From Oscillospiraceae bacterium (GTDB lineage: Bacteria; Bacillota_A; Clostridia; Oscillospirales; Oscillospiraceae), in the NCBI GenBank assembly GCA_017415945.1, contig JAFQDR010000280.1, forward strand, positions 1-24,422: 24,422 nucleotides of DNA. The letters run 5' to 3'. Position numbers and translations under genes: made by a program. Of the stretch, positions 7,695 through 15,075 are shown one piece after another (position 1 is the stretch's first letter; each line of letters begins with the position of its first letter). The notes beneath the pieces were generated by a model that saw only the letters and a list, made by a program, of their open reading frames with translations, searched no databases and was not told the origin of the DNA.

Positions 7695-8999
7695 TCAGCT
7701 GACAATGGCCCGAATGAAGGGCGCAGCCTCCACAGGGGCATCAGACATTTCGATGCAGTCATTCACCAGACACGCACCGTAGTCCGCTTCCTCTATGGTG
7801 CGGGCGTACACGGTGGCAATGGCATCGCCCACTTCCACATAGTCCCCCACCTTTTTGTGGAGAATCACACCCACCCCATGATCCACGGTGCTTTCCTTGG
7901 TCACGCGTCCGCCGCCGATTTTTAAGCTTGCCATACCCACACCGAGGGCATCGATGGCAGTTACATAGCCCGGCTCGTCACAGCGGATATTCATATCATA
8001 AGGCGCAATTTCCATGATGGAGGGATCGTCCACCACAGCGGGATCCCCACCCTGAGCGGCAATAAATTCCTTCAGCTTGTTGGCCGCAGAGCCGTCCTCG
8101 ATGGTACCCAGCAGCTTGGCACGGGCCTCGTCCATGTCCGCGCACAGTCCGCTTGCAGTGAGGATGCAGCTGCCCAGCACCAGACACAGCTCCAGCAGCT
8201 CGCCCCGCAGTTCCCCCTTGACGGTCTGAATGGCCTCGTAGACCTCCAGTGCGTTGCCAACAGTCATGCCCAGAGGCTGATCCATATCGGTGATGACCGC
8301 AACGGTATTGCGACCCGCCAGTCTGCCTACATCCACCATGCTCTGCGCCAGCACACGGGCATCCGCCTCGGTCTTCATAAAGGATCCCTTGCCCACCTTC
8401 ACATCCAGCACGATGGTCTTTGCCCCCGCAGCCAGCTTCTTGGACATAATGGAGCTGACGATGAGAGGAATGGAGTTGACGGTGGCGGTCACGTCACGGA
8501 GGGCATACATCTTCTTGTCCGCGGGCACCAAGTCCGCGGTCTGTCCCGCAATGACCATGCCCACCTTGTCCAGCTGTTCCATGAATTTGTCACGGGGCAC
8601 ATCGATGGAGAAGCCGGGGATGCTTTCCAGCTTATCCAAAGTGCCGCCCGTATGCCCCAAACCGCGGCCCGACATCTTGGCCATCTTCACCCCAAGGGAT
8701 GCTACCATGGGTACCAGTACCAGACTGGTCTTATCCCCTACACCACCTGTGGAGTGCTTATCGGCAGTGACCCCCGTGACCCCGCTCAAATCCAGAGTCT
8801 CCCCGGAGTTCACCATTTCCATGGTCAGGTGCAAAGTCTCCTCGGCGTCCATGCCTTGGAAGAACACCGCCATCAAAAATGCGGACACCTGATAATCGGG
8901 GATGGTTCCCTTGGTATAGCCGTCTATGACAAAATGGATCTCCTCTTGGGTCAGCTTGCCGCCGTCCCGCTTCTTGGCAATCACTTCAGACATCAACAT
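7695..8999 (-). CDS. pdp: Pyrimidine-nucleoside phosphorylase
   Basis: 434 residues, the normal length for this family. The ATG at 8999 is preceded by AAGGAGG at eight bases. It cleaves uridine, thymidine or deoxyuridine with phosphate to free base and (deoxy)ribose-1-phosphate, in pyrimidine salvage. Visible motifs: KHSTGGVGDK (phosphate binding), MSGRGLGHTGGTLDKLE (family signature), SIMSKKLAAG and DVKVGKGSFMK. The C-terminal alpha/beta domain is complete (ends at APFIRAIVS). It is led by a good promoter and coupled to an rRNA pseudouridine synthase gene, an arrangement that links two unrelated uridine-handling enzymes. Family is certain; exact nucleoside preference is not. Confidence 0.96.
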   Translation of the reverse strand: MLMSEVIAKKRDGGKLTQEEIHFVIDGYTKGTIPDYQVSAFLMAVFFQGMDAEETLHLTMEMVNSGETLDLSGVTGVTADKHSTGGVGDKTSLVLVPMVASLGVKMAKMSGRGLGHTGGTLDKLESIPGFSIDVPRDKFMEQLDKVGMVIAGQTADLVPADKKMYALRDVTATVNSIPLIVSSIMSKKLAAGAKTIVLDVKVGKGSFMKTEADARVLAQSMVDVGRLAGRNTVAVITDMDQPLGMTVGNALEVYEAIQTVKGELRGELLELCLVLGSCILTASGLCADMDEARAKLLGTIEDGSAANKLKEFIAAQGGDPAVVDDPSIMEIAPYDMNIRCDEPGYVTAIDALGVGMASLKIGGGRVTKESTVDHGVGVILHKKVGDYVEVGDAIATVYARTIEEADYGACLVNDCIEMSDAPVEAAPFIRAIVS

Positions 9000-9035
9000 G
9001 GTAGGTTCCTCCTTGGCTTTGGTTTTCTTGTGTCT

Positions 9036-9064
9036 ATTATACCACACCCAAGTCATCCCCTCAA
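9036..9064 (-). promoter_or_regulatory. Sigma-A-type promoter of pdp
   Basis: On the minus strand TTGAGG (9064-9059), 17-base spacer, TATAAT (9041-9036), about 37 bases before the ATG. The -35 box overlaps the last codons of the upstream gene. Confidence 0.8.
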
Positions 9065-9489
9065 CAAGGAAAAATCACATACTCCCGCCCCTCGATGACC
9101 CGCCGCACACCGCCGCAGCCGCGGGGCAGTCGCACCCCATCCGCAGGAAAAGCAATATACCGCCCGCAGCGCAGGGTACCGTCGGGCTGCAAATACCAGA
9201 TGGTGTCCGTTTCATTCGGTGTCTCCTCCTTGGATTGAGGCTGATTGCCGCAGTGGGTATAGCCGCCGCCCGTGCGCCCGAATTCCGAAAGGCTGAACCG
9301 CTTCCGCACCGTGCCGTCGGGCTGCAGTACCCCCACATATAAAGGCTCCCCCCTGCCGTACAGCCACAGCCGCAGCAGGCCCTCCCCATTCCATTGGGCA
9401 TGACCGCGGCATACCACATAGGCCCCCTCCCGTCGGACAGTGAGCTGCCCAAGAGTCTTGCCGTCTATGATAATGGGTAATTGTTCCAT
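9061..9489 (-). CDS. Conserved-looking protein of unknown function
   Basis: 142 residues from the ATG at 9489, preceded by GGAGGG at about five bases. In-frame codons upstream of it lie within a palindromic repeat and are not used here. The protein has an alternating beta-like pattern with two similar stretches: YVGVLQPDGTVRKRFSLSEF and WYLQPDGTLRCGRYIAF, both containing LQPDGT(V/L)R. It has no signal peptide or membrane segment. I do not recognise the family; the duplicated motif suggests a small all-beta domain. It sits alone between the terminator of the alr operon and the pdp promoter, and no strong promoter of its own is visible. Confidence 0.6.
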   Translation of the reverse strand: MEQLPIIIDGKTLGQLTVRREGAYVVCRGHAQWNGEGLLRLWLYGRGEPLYVGVLQPDGTVRKRFSLSEFGRTGGGYTHCGNQPQSKEETPNETDTIWYLQPDGTLRCGRYIAFPADGVRLPRGCGGVRRVIEGREYVIFPC

Positions 9490-9505
9490 ATTTCCCTCCG
9501 CACCT

Positions 9506-9592
9506 GTAGGGCGGGGGCTTGCTCCCGCCGTACCGCACCACATCCACTGCCGATGTTAACCAAAAAGCGGCGGGAGCAAGCCCCCGCCCTAC
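9506..9592. repeat. Palindromic GTAGGGCGG element, copy 3
   Basis: The arms (GTAGGGCGGGGGCTTGCTCC and its complement at 9568-9592) and the centre agree with the element at 741-829 except for about six bases. It lies between the mazF terminator and the start of the 9061-9489 gene, in the possible leader of that gene. Confidence 0.85.
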
Positions 9593-9607
9593 ATTTACTA
9601 TGCAGCA

Positions 9608-9643
9608 AAAACCGCCTGCTCCATTATACGAGCAAGCGGTTTT
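9608..9643 (-). terminator. Terminator after mazF
   Basis: AAAACCGC (9608-9615) pairs with GCGGTTTT (9636-9643), with an inner GCTC/GAGC stem. On the minus strand a T run follows the stem. The loop also contains TATAAT on the minus strand, with no good -35. Confidence 0.75.
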
Positions 9644-9662
9644 CATTATGCTTCTTATGTTG

Positions 9663-10007
9663 TTACAGACCAAAGCTCACCGCAATGGCATTGTCCACAC
9701 GGGTCATGGTCTCCCCGTCCAGCCGCCCCATTTTCTCCCGCAGTCGGGATTTGTCCAAGGTACGGATCTGCTCCAGCAAAATCACGCTGTCTCGGGTGAG
9801 TCCCACGCTGTGGCCCGACAGCTCAATGTGTGTCGGCAGTTTGGCTTTCCCCGTCTGGGACGTAATGGCCGCCGCAATGACGGTGGGACTGTGTTTATTG
9901 CCTGTGTCGTTCTGCACGATCAATACAGGCCGCATCCCTCCCTGCTCACTGCCGACCACAGGGCTCAGGTCTGCGTAATAGATATCGCCTCGTTTTATGA
10001 TACTCAC
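9663..10007 (-). CDS. mazF: MazF/PemK-type endoribonuclease toxin (EndoA-like)
   Basis: 114 residues from the GTG at 10007, which has GGAG nine bases upstream and gives the start [13 protein letters not shown], in register with Bacillus EndoA (about 116 residues). The ATG at 10016 is possible but abuts the GGAG. Motifs [42 protein letters not shown] and [15 protein letters not shown] are those of MazF, which cuts single-stranded RNA at short specific sequences. In B. subtilis the gene follows alr and the antitoxin ndoAI. Here alr precedes it, but no antitoxin reading frame is visible between them; a structured repeat fills that space (10134-10342). The protein looks intact. Confidence 0.92.
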   Translation of the reverse strand: MSIIKRGDIYYADLSPVVGSEQGGMRPVLIVQNDTGNKHSPTVIAAAITSQTGKAKLPTHIELSGHSVGLTRDSVILLEQIRTLDKSRLREKMGRLDGETMTRVDNAIAVSFGL

Positions 10008-10133
10008 TGTTTTCATCTCCGATGATGGGCTGCCCATTCCATACTATGTTTGCGCAATGGTATTCTCCCACACTCGGATGAAAAATATACATCTCGTCTC
10101 CCGTCGCTGCATTTCCCACAAGTTTCCTCGTCC

Positions 10134-10342
10134 AAAGCCTCGCAGAGTTTCGTCCTTACGGACGAAATAAAATATAATCCATTTTTCGCGCCGACATGCG
10201 CGAAGCGAAAAATACAAATAGCTCTGCAAGTGTGGAATTAGGATGCCTAAAGCATCCTAATTATGCGCGCAGCAGCGCTGCCACGCCCATTGCGTCAGCA
10301 GGGGCAAGCTCGTCGGGAAAGTCAGAATGACTTTTCCGACGA
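10134..10342. repeat. Structured ~200-bp dispersed element, copy 1
   Basis: A series of hairpins: TTTCGTCC/GGACGAAA (10148-10167), ATTTTTCGC/GCGAAAAAT (10181-10213), TTAGGATGC/GCATCCTAA (10238-10260), and a 14-bp stem 10310-10323/10329-10342. A second copy in opposite orientation is at 21921-22130: the sequences around the stems are alike, and three stems differ by changes on both sides. The last hairpin covers the final codons and stop of alr. The 10008-10321 stretch between mazF and alr contains this element and no convincing gene. Confidence 0.8.
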
Positions 10343-11449
10343 ATATACCCGTGGCACTCTGGGGCTCACCGCGCACAGCAGTTCATAGGGAATGGTGCCC
10401 GCAATGGCCGCAAGCTCATTCACCCGCTGCAGCTCACCGAAGATTTCCACCGCATCCCCCACCTGTACGTGAGGCAAATGGGTAATATCCACCATGCACA
10501 TATCCATGCAGATGCGACCGCACTGATGGGCTCGCTCCCCGCCGATAAACACATCCAGCTCTCCCGACAGGCTGCGGTGCAGACCGTCCGCATACCCGAT
10601 GGGCAGCACCCCGAAGCGGCAGGCCCCCTCACAGGTATAGGTTCTGCCATAGCTGACGGTGTCCCCCTCCACATGGTCGGTGATGGCCGCCACGCGGGTC
10701 ATAAGCTTCATCACAGGACGTAACTCCAAGCCCCCATGCTCCTGTGTGGGGTACAGTCCGTATTGGGCAAGCCCCGGGCGCACCATGTCCATATAGGTGT
10801 CGGGGAAGTTCACCATAGCCCCGCTGTTGGTGCAGTGGCGAATGGGGAAGCGTGCCCCGCGCAGCTGTTCCAAATGCTCCACCGCATGGGTAAAGCGTGA
10901 AAACTGGATCTGGGTGAAGCTTTCCGTCCGATCGTCGGACACCGCAAAGTGGGTGAATATGCCCTGCACATCCAAGCCCTTCAGTGCCATAGCCCGCTCC
11001 GCATCCCCCAGACCATGGGGCAGGTGTACGGGGAAGCCCGTGCGGCTCATGCCCGTGTCCAGCTTCAAATGCACAGGCAGCGTTCCCTCCCCGATTGCCT
11101 CGGAGAGCGCTTCCGCCAGATACAGGCTGCCAACCGCCTGCACCACATTCCCCAAGGCCGCAATGTCCTTTGCCAGCCATGCGGGGGAGGGCCCCAAAAT
11201 CAGGATCTGTGCGGTGATACCTGCCTCACGCAGCTCCGCAGCCTCATCGAAGCTGGCAACCGCAAGGTGCTCCACCCCAATTTCCTGCAGCTTTCGGGCA
11301 ATGGGCACCGCCCCGTGCCCATAGGCATTGGCCTTCACCACACCCAGATAGCGGCAGCCCGCGGGAAGGCGGCTGCGCAGCTGATTCACATTATGTTCCA
11401 GATTGCTCAGGCTGATCTCCGCCCAAGTCCGTTTTGTCTGTCGTTCCAT
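10322..11449 (-). CDS. alr: Alanine racemase
   Basis: 375 residues, with GAGG nine bases before the ATG. It is a cytoplasmic PLP enzyme that interconverts L- and D-alanine, supplying D-Ala for peptidoglycan. The PLP lysine is K39 in VVKANAYGHG, and the second catalytic residue is the Tyr of VSYGRTYT. LKLDTGMSRTG, VRPGLAQYGLYP, PIGYADGLHR and GRICMDMCMVD are family motifs. The start overlaps the upstream lipoprotein gene by 59 bases. The last residues (YSSEKSF) are encoded by the end hairpin of the repeat at 10134-10342, after the conserved RVPRVY, so the original tail may have been replaced. Confidence 0.97.
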   Translation of the reverse strand: MERQTKRTWAEISLSNLEHNVNQLRSRLPAGCRYLGVVKANAYGHGAVPIARKLQEIGVEHLAVASFDEAAELREAGITAQILILGPSPAWLAKDIAALGNVVQAVGSLYLAEALSEAIGEGTLPVHLKLDTGMSRTGFPVHLPHGLGDAERAMALKGLDVQGIFTHFAVSDDRTESFTQIQFSRFTHAVEHLEQLRGARFPIRHCTNSGAMVNFPDTYMDMVRPGLAQYGLYPTQEHGGLELRPVMKLMTRVAAITDHVEGDTVSYGRTYTCEGACRFGVLPIGYADGLHRSLSGELDVFIGGERAHQCGRICMDMCMVDITHLPHVQVGDAVEIFGELQRVNELAAIAGTIPYELLCAVSPRVPRVYSSEKSF

Positions 11450-12002
11450 TTCTGCCGACCTCTATCTCTGCATTTGTAAAATGGCAGCTGACCTTGCCGA
11501 TGCCGTTTTCCGTAAGCTCCGCCGCCACGGGGAGCCCTTCAGTATCGTACCACAGGCGCATACCAATGGTATCGTCATAGACGTAGCTGCCCGCAAGGAG
11601 CTCTCCCTCTGCCCACACGCTGTCCATGCTGCCTGTGCGCAGGGTCTCCCAAATCAAGGGCACCGAGCCCACAGCGGTGACCCCATTGCTGAGGATATCC
11701 CCCGCCGCCAGCATGACCCCGTCATATTCCAGCGCCGAGCCGTCCCCGTCCATGTGCACGGTAATGCCCGTCAGCACATCGGGAGCGGTGACCATGGCCG
11801 TCCACTCACTGCCGTCATAATTGTATTCCAATGTATAGCATTCCAAGGTATCCCCGTGGTCTGCCTGTACCTGCGCGGTCATGCGGGCCGATGCCGCATG
11901 GCATAGGGCATCGCTATAGGCCCGTACCTGCTGTTCGGGGCTTGCGCAGGCAGTAAGCACCAAACAGTTTATCATCAGTGCGGAACAAATCAGCTTCCGC
12001 AT
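11391..12002 (-). CDS. Predicted lipoprotein upstream of alr (YdcC position)
   Basis: 203 residues. AAAGG lies about nine bases before the ATG. The signal peptide ends in a lipobox LTAC with Cys19, so the mature protein is expected to be lipid-anchored on the outer face of the membrane. The remainder (SDALCHAASARMTAQVQADHG, LECYTLEYNYDGSEW, LEYDGVMLAAGD, GMRLWYDTEGLPVAAEL) resembles the beta-rich LolA/YdcC type of lipoprotein found before alr in Bacillus; this rests on pattern and gene position. Its last 59 bases overlap alr in another frame, and both frames look coding. A repeat-rich stretch and a DUF559 gene separate it from nnrD. Confidence 0.8.
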   Translation of the reverse strand: MRKLICSALMINCLVLTACASPEQQVRAYSDALCHAASARMTAQVQADHGDTLECYTLEYNYDGSEWTAMVTAPDVLTGITVHMDGDGSALEYDGVMLAAGDILSNGVTAVGSVPLIWETLRTGSMDSVWAEGELLAGSYVYDDTIGMRLWYDTEGLPVAAELTENGIGKVSCHFTNAEIEVGRNGTTDKTDLGGDQPEQSGT

Positions 12003-12013
12003 AAGATGCTACC

Positions 12014-12099
12014 TTTCCATATTGTGCGCTTCGCGGTTTTGATTTCGACCTCTTCCACCGCAAGCGGTCCCCCTTCCCCTATCCAGGGGAAGGTACTCC
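12014..12099. repeat. Double-hairpin element, half copy A
   Basis: On the minus strand: CTTCCCCTGGATAGGGGAAG (hairpin 1), then ACCGCTTGCGGT (hairpin 2), then AAGAGGTCGAA. The segment is repeated in direct orientation at 12262-12400, from TTTCCAT to ACTCC, with few changes apart from an insertion in that copy's hairpin 2. Confidence 0.75.
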
Positions 12100-12145
12100 G
12101 TCTTTGTACTCTGACGCTTCTATTCACTCGCTGTGCGTTCACTCT

Positions 12146-12400
12146 AAGGTGTGGCTTCCCCTTTTAGGGGGAGCTGGCAGACGCGAGCCTGCGAGCGGAT
12201 GACTGAGGAGGTCTGCGATATTACCTTCGTTGCATTCCGATCTTCGGCGATTTCGCTTTGTTTTCCATATCGTGCGCTTCGCGGTTTTCATTCGACCTCT
12301 TCCACCGCGGCCCCCGCATAATGCGCGGGGGTCTGTCAAAGTTCCTACCATACAACTTTGACGAGCGGTCCCCCTTCCCCTATCCAGGGGAAGGCACTCC
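12146..12400. repeat. Double-hairpin element, full copy B with expanded hairpin
   Basis: The left arm (12146-12235) has hairpin CTTCCCCTTTTAGGGGGAG, then CTGGCA, a GC-rich segment and GACTGAGGAGGT. The right arm (12262-12400, inverted) has the CTTCCCC hairpin and AGAGGTCGAA. Inside its hairpin 2 about 57 bases are inserted, forming two further perfect or near-perfect hairpins: CCCCCGC/GCGGGGG (12310-12331) and GTCAAAGTT/AACTTTGAC (12335-12362). The 12003-12419 stretch contains copies A and B and no gene. Confidence 0.75.
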
Positions 12401-12419
12401 TGATTGCAGCACAAGCCGT

Positions 12420-12785
12420 CTATTTTTCTTCGGTGCGCAACTTCAATTGCCGCCAAATATCATCACATACCGCTTCAAAACTGTGATTTACATCGTAGTT
12501 GGAATACCGTAAAACCTTCAAACCAAATGCTTCCAAATCAGAATCTCTTTGTTGATCCTTTATTTTGCCTTGTATCTCATAGTGCTGGCTGCCGTCAACT
12601 TCAATCACCAATTTTGCCGCAGGACAATAGAAATCCACAATGTAATTTCCTATCACCCGCTGTCTTTTAACGACCATAGGCAAAGGCTGAAGAAACTCAA
12701 ACCATAGCTTGCATTCCTCTTTTGTCATATGCTTTCGCATATTTTGCGCGATTTTAGTAAGCTTCGGATTAGACATTGTATACAT
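12420..12785 (-). CDS. DUF559-family (Vsr/very-short-patch-like) endonuclease-fold protein
   Basis: 121 residues. The ATG at 12785 is preceded by GAGGTG at five bases. The core IGNYIVDFYCPAAKLVIEVDGSQHYE is the DUF559 signature, with the acidic residues (D of VDFYC, E and D of IEVDGSQH) that form the active site of this PD-(D/E)xK-like fold. The rest (RDSDLEAFGLKVLRYSNYDV, EAVCDDIWRQL) is also typical. Function of the family is mostly unproven; relation to Vsr suggests DNA nicking. It starts nine bases after nnrD stop and is followed by 400 bases of palindromic repeats, so gene and repeats together interrupt the nnrD-lipoprotein-alr order. Confidence 0.88.
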   Translation of the reverse strand: MYTMSNPKLTKIAQNMRKHMTKEECKLWFEFLQPLPMVVKRQRVIGNYIVDFYCPAAKLVIEVDGSQHYEIQGKIKDQQRDSDLEAFGLKVLRYSNYDVNHSFEAVCDDIWRQLKLRTEEK

Positions 12786-12794
12786 AACAACACC

Positions 12795-13604
12795 TCACCT
12801 TACCATACTGTTCATGACCCTCGGCAATGCTTCGATCATGTCGCTTGGGAGCATGGAGTATTCCCCCAGCTCGTGAGCGCACAGATCTCCCGCTCCTCCG
12901 TGGATGCACACGCCGTACACCACAGCCTGCTCCATGGGCAGCTGCCCCAGCAGTCCGCCGATGATGCCTGCCAGCACATCGCCGCTGCCGCCCGTTGCCA
13001 TGCCGGGATTTCCCACAGGGCACATATACACCTTGCCCTCGGGGAAGGCCACCACGGTTTCATGTCCCTTCAGCACCACAACACAGCCGTATGTTTCCGA
13101 AAATACCGCTGCATCCTCGATCCTGTCCCCCGTCACATTGCCGCCCAATCGGGCAAACTCCCCTGCGTGAGGGGTGATGATTTTCCCCCGCAGCAGCTCG
13201 GGGATGTCCTTCACCGCAAACAGGGCATCCGCATCCACCACCGTGGGGATTTGGATGTTTTGCAGCACAGCGCGGACAAATGCCTGAGAATCCTCACTGC
13301 GCCCCATACCGGGGCCGATGACACAGGCAGTGCTTGCGGCAAGCCTCTCGGAAATATCTTCAAACAGCAAAGGACGATGCATAGGGAAGGGCATAGCTTC
13401 CTCCAGCTTCACGGCGATGATGGGGTAAATGTCCTCGGGCACGCCGACGCTGACCAGCCCCGCTCCGCTGCGGAGGGCACCGCGGGCGCAAAGGCTCACC
13501 GCCCCCGTATACCCCACGCAGCCTCCCAAAATCAGCAGCTTACCGTAATCACTTTTGTGGGTATCCCGCTTCCGCACAGGCAGTCTCACCTGCTCCGCTG
13601 TCAT
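12795..13604 (-). CDS. nnrD: ADP/ATP-dependent NAD(P)H-hydrate dehydratase (YjeF C-terminal domain type)
   Basis: 269 residues from the ATG at 13604, which has GAGG eight bases upstream. A longer GTG frame (13643) would start at or beyond the predicted transcription start and is rejected. The enzyme repairs hydrated NADH/NADPH using ATP or ADP. Motifs: SDYGKLLILGG, VIGPGMG, VVDADAL, ITPHAGEFARL, VVLKGHETVV, and NPGMATGGSGDVLAG with the catalytic Asp. The N-terminal epimerase domain found in fused YjeF proteins is absent. First gene of the minus-strand unit that runs to mazF, led by an excellent promoter. Confidence 0.94.
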   Translation of the reverse strand: MTAEQVRLPVRKRDTHKSDYGKLLILGGCVGYTGAVSLCARGALRSGAGLVSVGVPEDIYPIIAVKLEEAMPFPMHRPLLFEDISERLAASTACVIGPGMGRSEDSQAFVRAVLQNIQIPTVVDADALFAVKDIPELLRGKIITPHAGEFARLGGNVTGDRIEDAAVFSETYGCVVVLKGHETVVAFPEGKVYMCPVGNPGMATGGSGDVLAGIIGGLLGQLPMEQAVVYGVCIHGGAGDLCAHELGEYSMLPSDMIEALPRVMNSMVR

Positions 13605-13651
13605 TGGTATGACCTCACGCACCCCGCCGTCACCGCCTTTCACAATACTAT

Positions 13652-13680
13652 ATTATAGTATCGGCAAAAAAATAAGTCAA
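13652..13680 (-). promoter_or_regulatory. Sigma-A-type promoter of the nnrD-alr-mazF unit
   Basis: On the minus strand TTGACT (13680-13675), 17-base spacer, TATAAT (13657-13652). The predicted RNA starts near 13645, giving a leader of about 40 bases before the ATG at 13604. Confidence 0.88.
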
Positions 13681-13696
13681 TTTGAAATCAATTCTA

Positions 13697-13725
13697 TTGC
13701 CAAATTCCCCGAATTATGCTATAAA
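13697..13725 (+). promoter_or_regulatory. Sigma-A-type promoter of pheST
   Basis: TTGCCA (13697-13702), 17-base spacer, TATAAA (13720-13725), divergent from the nnrD promoter 17 bases away. The RNA would begin near 13732, just before the T-box leader. Confidence 0.75.
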
Positions 13726-13751
13726 AGAATAGTTATTGCATACAATATCTC

Positions 13752-13975
13752 TGTGATCGGGAAGATAGCGATGCGGTTGCAACTCAGAGAAGGACGTCGT
13801 AGGCTGTGAGCGTCCCGTTGCAGGACTCGCTTAGTTCGCCCGTGAGTCCGACCAATCCTCGGCGGCAAGTCGACCGTTATCCCGACACAAAGAGCGGTCA
13901 TGCTATGGCCGAATGTGGGTGGTACCGCGGAAGAAGTGCTTTCGTCCCTATGATTGGGAACGGAAGTTTTTTTAT
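13752..13975 (+). promoter_or_regulatory. T-box riboswitch controlling pheST
   Basis: The universal T-box sequence TGGGTGGTACCGCGG is at 13916-13930. Stem I features are visible upstream: AGAGA followed by a GGACG/CGTCC stem enclosing GGCTG (about 13786-13822). A terminator stem with seven T residues ends at 13973 (CTTTCGTCCC with GGGAACGGAAG). Uncharged tRNA binding would favour the antiterminator and let transcription pass into pheS. The downstream genes imply tRNA-Phe as ligand; I could not place the specifier codon with certainty. Confidence 0.95.
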
Positions 13976-14029
13976 ACCCAAAAACCATCAAACTTAGTAA
14001 ATTAACCCCGAAATGGAGGATAAAATAAG

Positions 14030-15055
14030 ATGAAAACTCGTTTGAGTGAACTGCGTGCAAACGCTGTTGCGGAACTGGCAGCCGCACAGGATGCTGCCGC
14101 ACTGGACGCGCTGCGTGTGAAGTATCTGGGCAAGAAGGGCGAGCTGACCGCCGTTCTGAAGCAGATGGGCAAGCTGAGCGCGGAAGAACGTCCCGTAATG
14201 GGCCAGCTGGCCAATGAAATCCGCGCAGAGCTGGAATCCACTCTGGAAGCCAAGAAGCAGGAAGTTGCCGCAAAGGCACTGGAGCAGAAGCTGCTGAGCG
14301 AAACGCTGGACGTGACCCTGCCCGGCAAGAAGCAGGCTATGGGCCGCAAGCACCCCATGTACAACGTACTGGATCAGGTCAAGGAAATCTTTATCGGCAT
14401 GGGCTTCGAGATCGTGGACGGTCCCGAAATCGAGCTGGCTGATTACAACTTCACCAAGCTGAACATCGAAGAAGGTCACCCCTCCAGAGAGTGGACCGAC
14501 ACCTTCTACTTCACAGAAGACAGCAAGTACCTGCTGCGTACCCAGACCTCTCCCATGCAGGTGCGCACCATGGAAACCCACTCTCTGCCCATCCGTATGC
14601 TGGCTCCCGGCCGTGTATACCGCAAGGACGAAGTGGATGCTACCCACTCCCCCATGTTCCATCAGATCGAAGGCATGGTCATCGACAAGGGCATTACCAT
14701 GGCTGACCTGAAGGCGACCCTGAATCTGGTTGTACAGCAGATCTACGGCGAAGGCACCGTCACCCGCTTCCGTCCCCACCACTTCCCCTTCACCGAGCCC
14801 AGCTGCGAAATGGACATTCAGTGCCACAAGTGCGGCGGCAAGGGCTGCCCCACCTGCAAGGGCGAAGGCTGGATCGAAATTCTGGGCGCAGGCATGGTTC
14901 ACCCCAAGGTTCTGTCCGGCTGCGGCATTGACCCCAATGAATACTCCGGCTGGGCATTCGGTATGGGTCTGGAACGTCTGGCAATGGGCGAATATAAGAT
15001 CAACGACCTGCGTCTCATCTTCGAAAACGATGAACGCTTCCTGAAGCAATTCTAA
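14030..15055 (+). CDS. pheS: Phenylalanine-tRNA ligase alpha subunit
   Basis: 341 residues, normal length. GGAGG lies ten bases before the ATG. With PheT it forms an alpha2-beta2 enzyme that charges tRNA-Phe. Residues 1-85 form the coiled-coil arm that contacts tRNA. The class II core follows: VYRKDEVDATHSPMFHQIEG (motif 2 region), HHFPFTEPSCEMD, and GWAFGMGLERLAMGEYKI (motif 3). A CxxC-GGKGCxxC segment (residues about 264-277) resembles a zinc-ribbon-like insert common in Firmicute PheS. It is controlled by the T-box leader and is followed 20 bases later by pheT. Confidence 0.98.
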   Translation: MKTRLSELRANAVAELAAAQDAAALDALRVKYLGKKGELTAVLKQMGKLSAEERPVMGQLANEIRAELESTLEAKKQEVAAKALEQKLLSETLDVTLPGKKQAMGRKHPMYNVLDQVKEIFIGMGFEIVDGPEIELADYNFTKLNIEEGHPSREWTDTFYFTEDSKYLLRTQTSPMQVRTMETHSLPIRMLAPGRVYRKDEVDATHSPMFHQIEGMVIDKGITMADLKATLNLVVQQIYGEGTVTRFRPHHFPFTEPSCEMDIQCHKCGGKGCPTCKGEGWIEILGAGMVHPKVLSGCGIDPNEYSGWAFGMGLERLAMGEYKINDLRLIFENDERFLKQF

Positions 15056-15075
15056 AGAAAGGAGACCGAAATATC

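Noticed and set aside
10044..10229. A 61-codon minus-strand frame between alr and mazF as a possible antitoxin
   Set aside because: It runs into the structured repeat, and its sequence (YFSLRACRREKWIIFYFVRKDE) has no antitoxin motif. The same kind of frame occurs in the second repeat copy at 21963-22205.
13605..13643. GTG at 13643 as the start of nnrD
   Set aside because: It lies at or before the predicted RNA start and has no ribosome site, while the ATG at 13604 has one.
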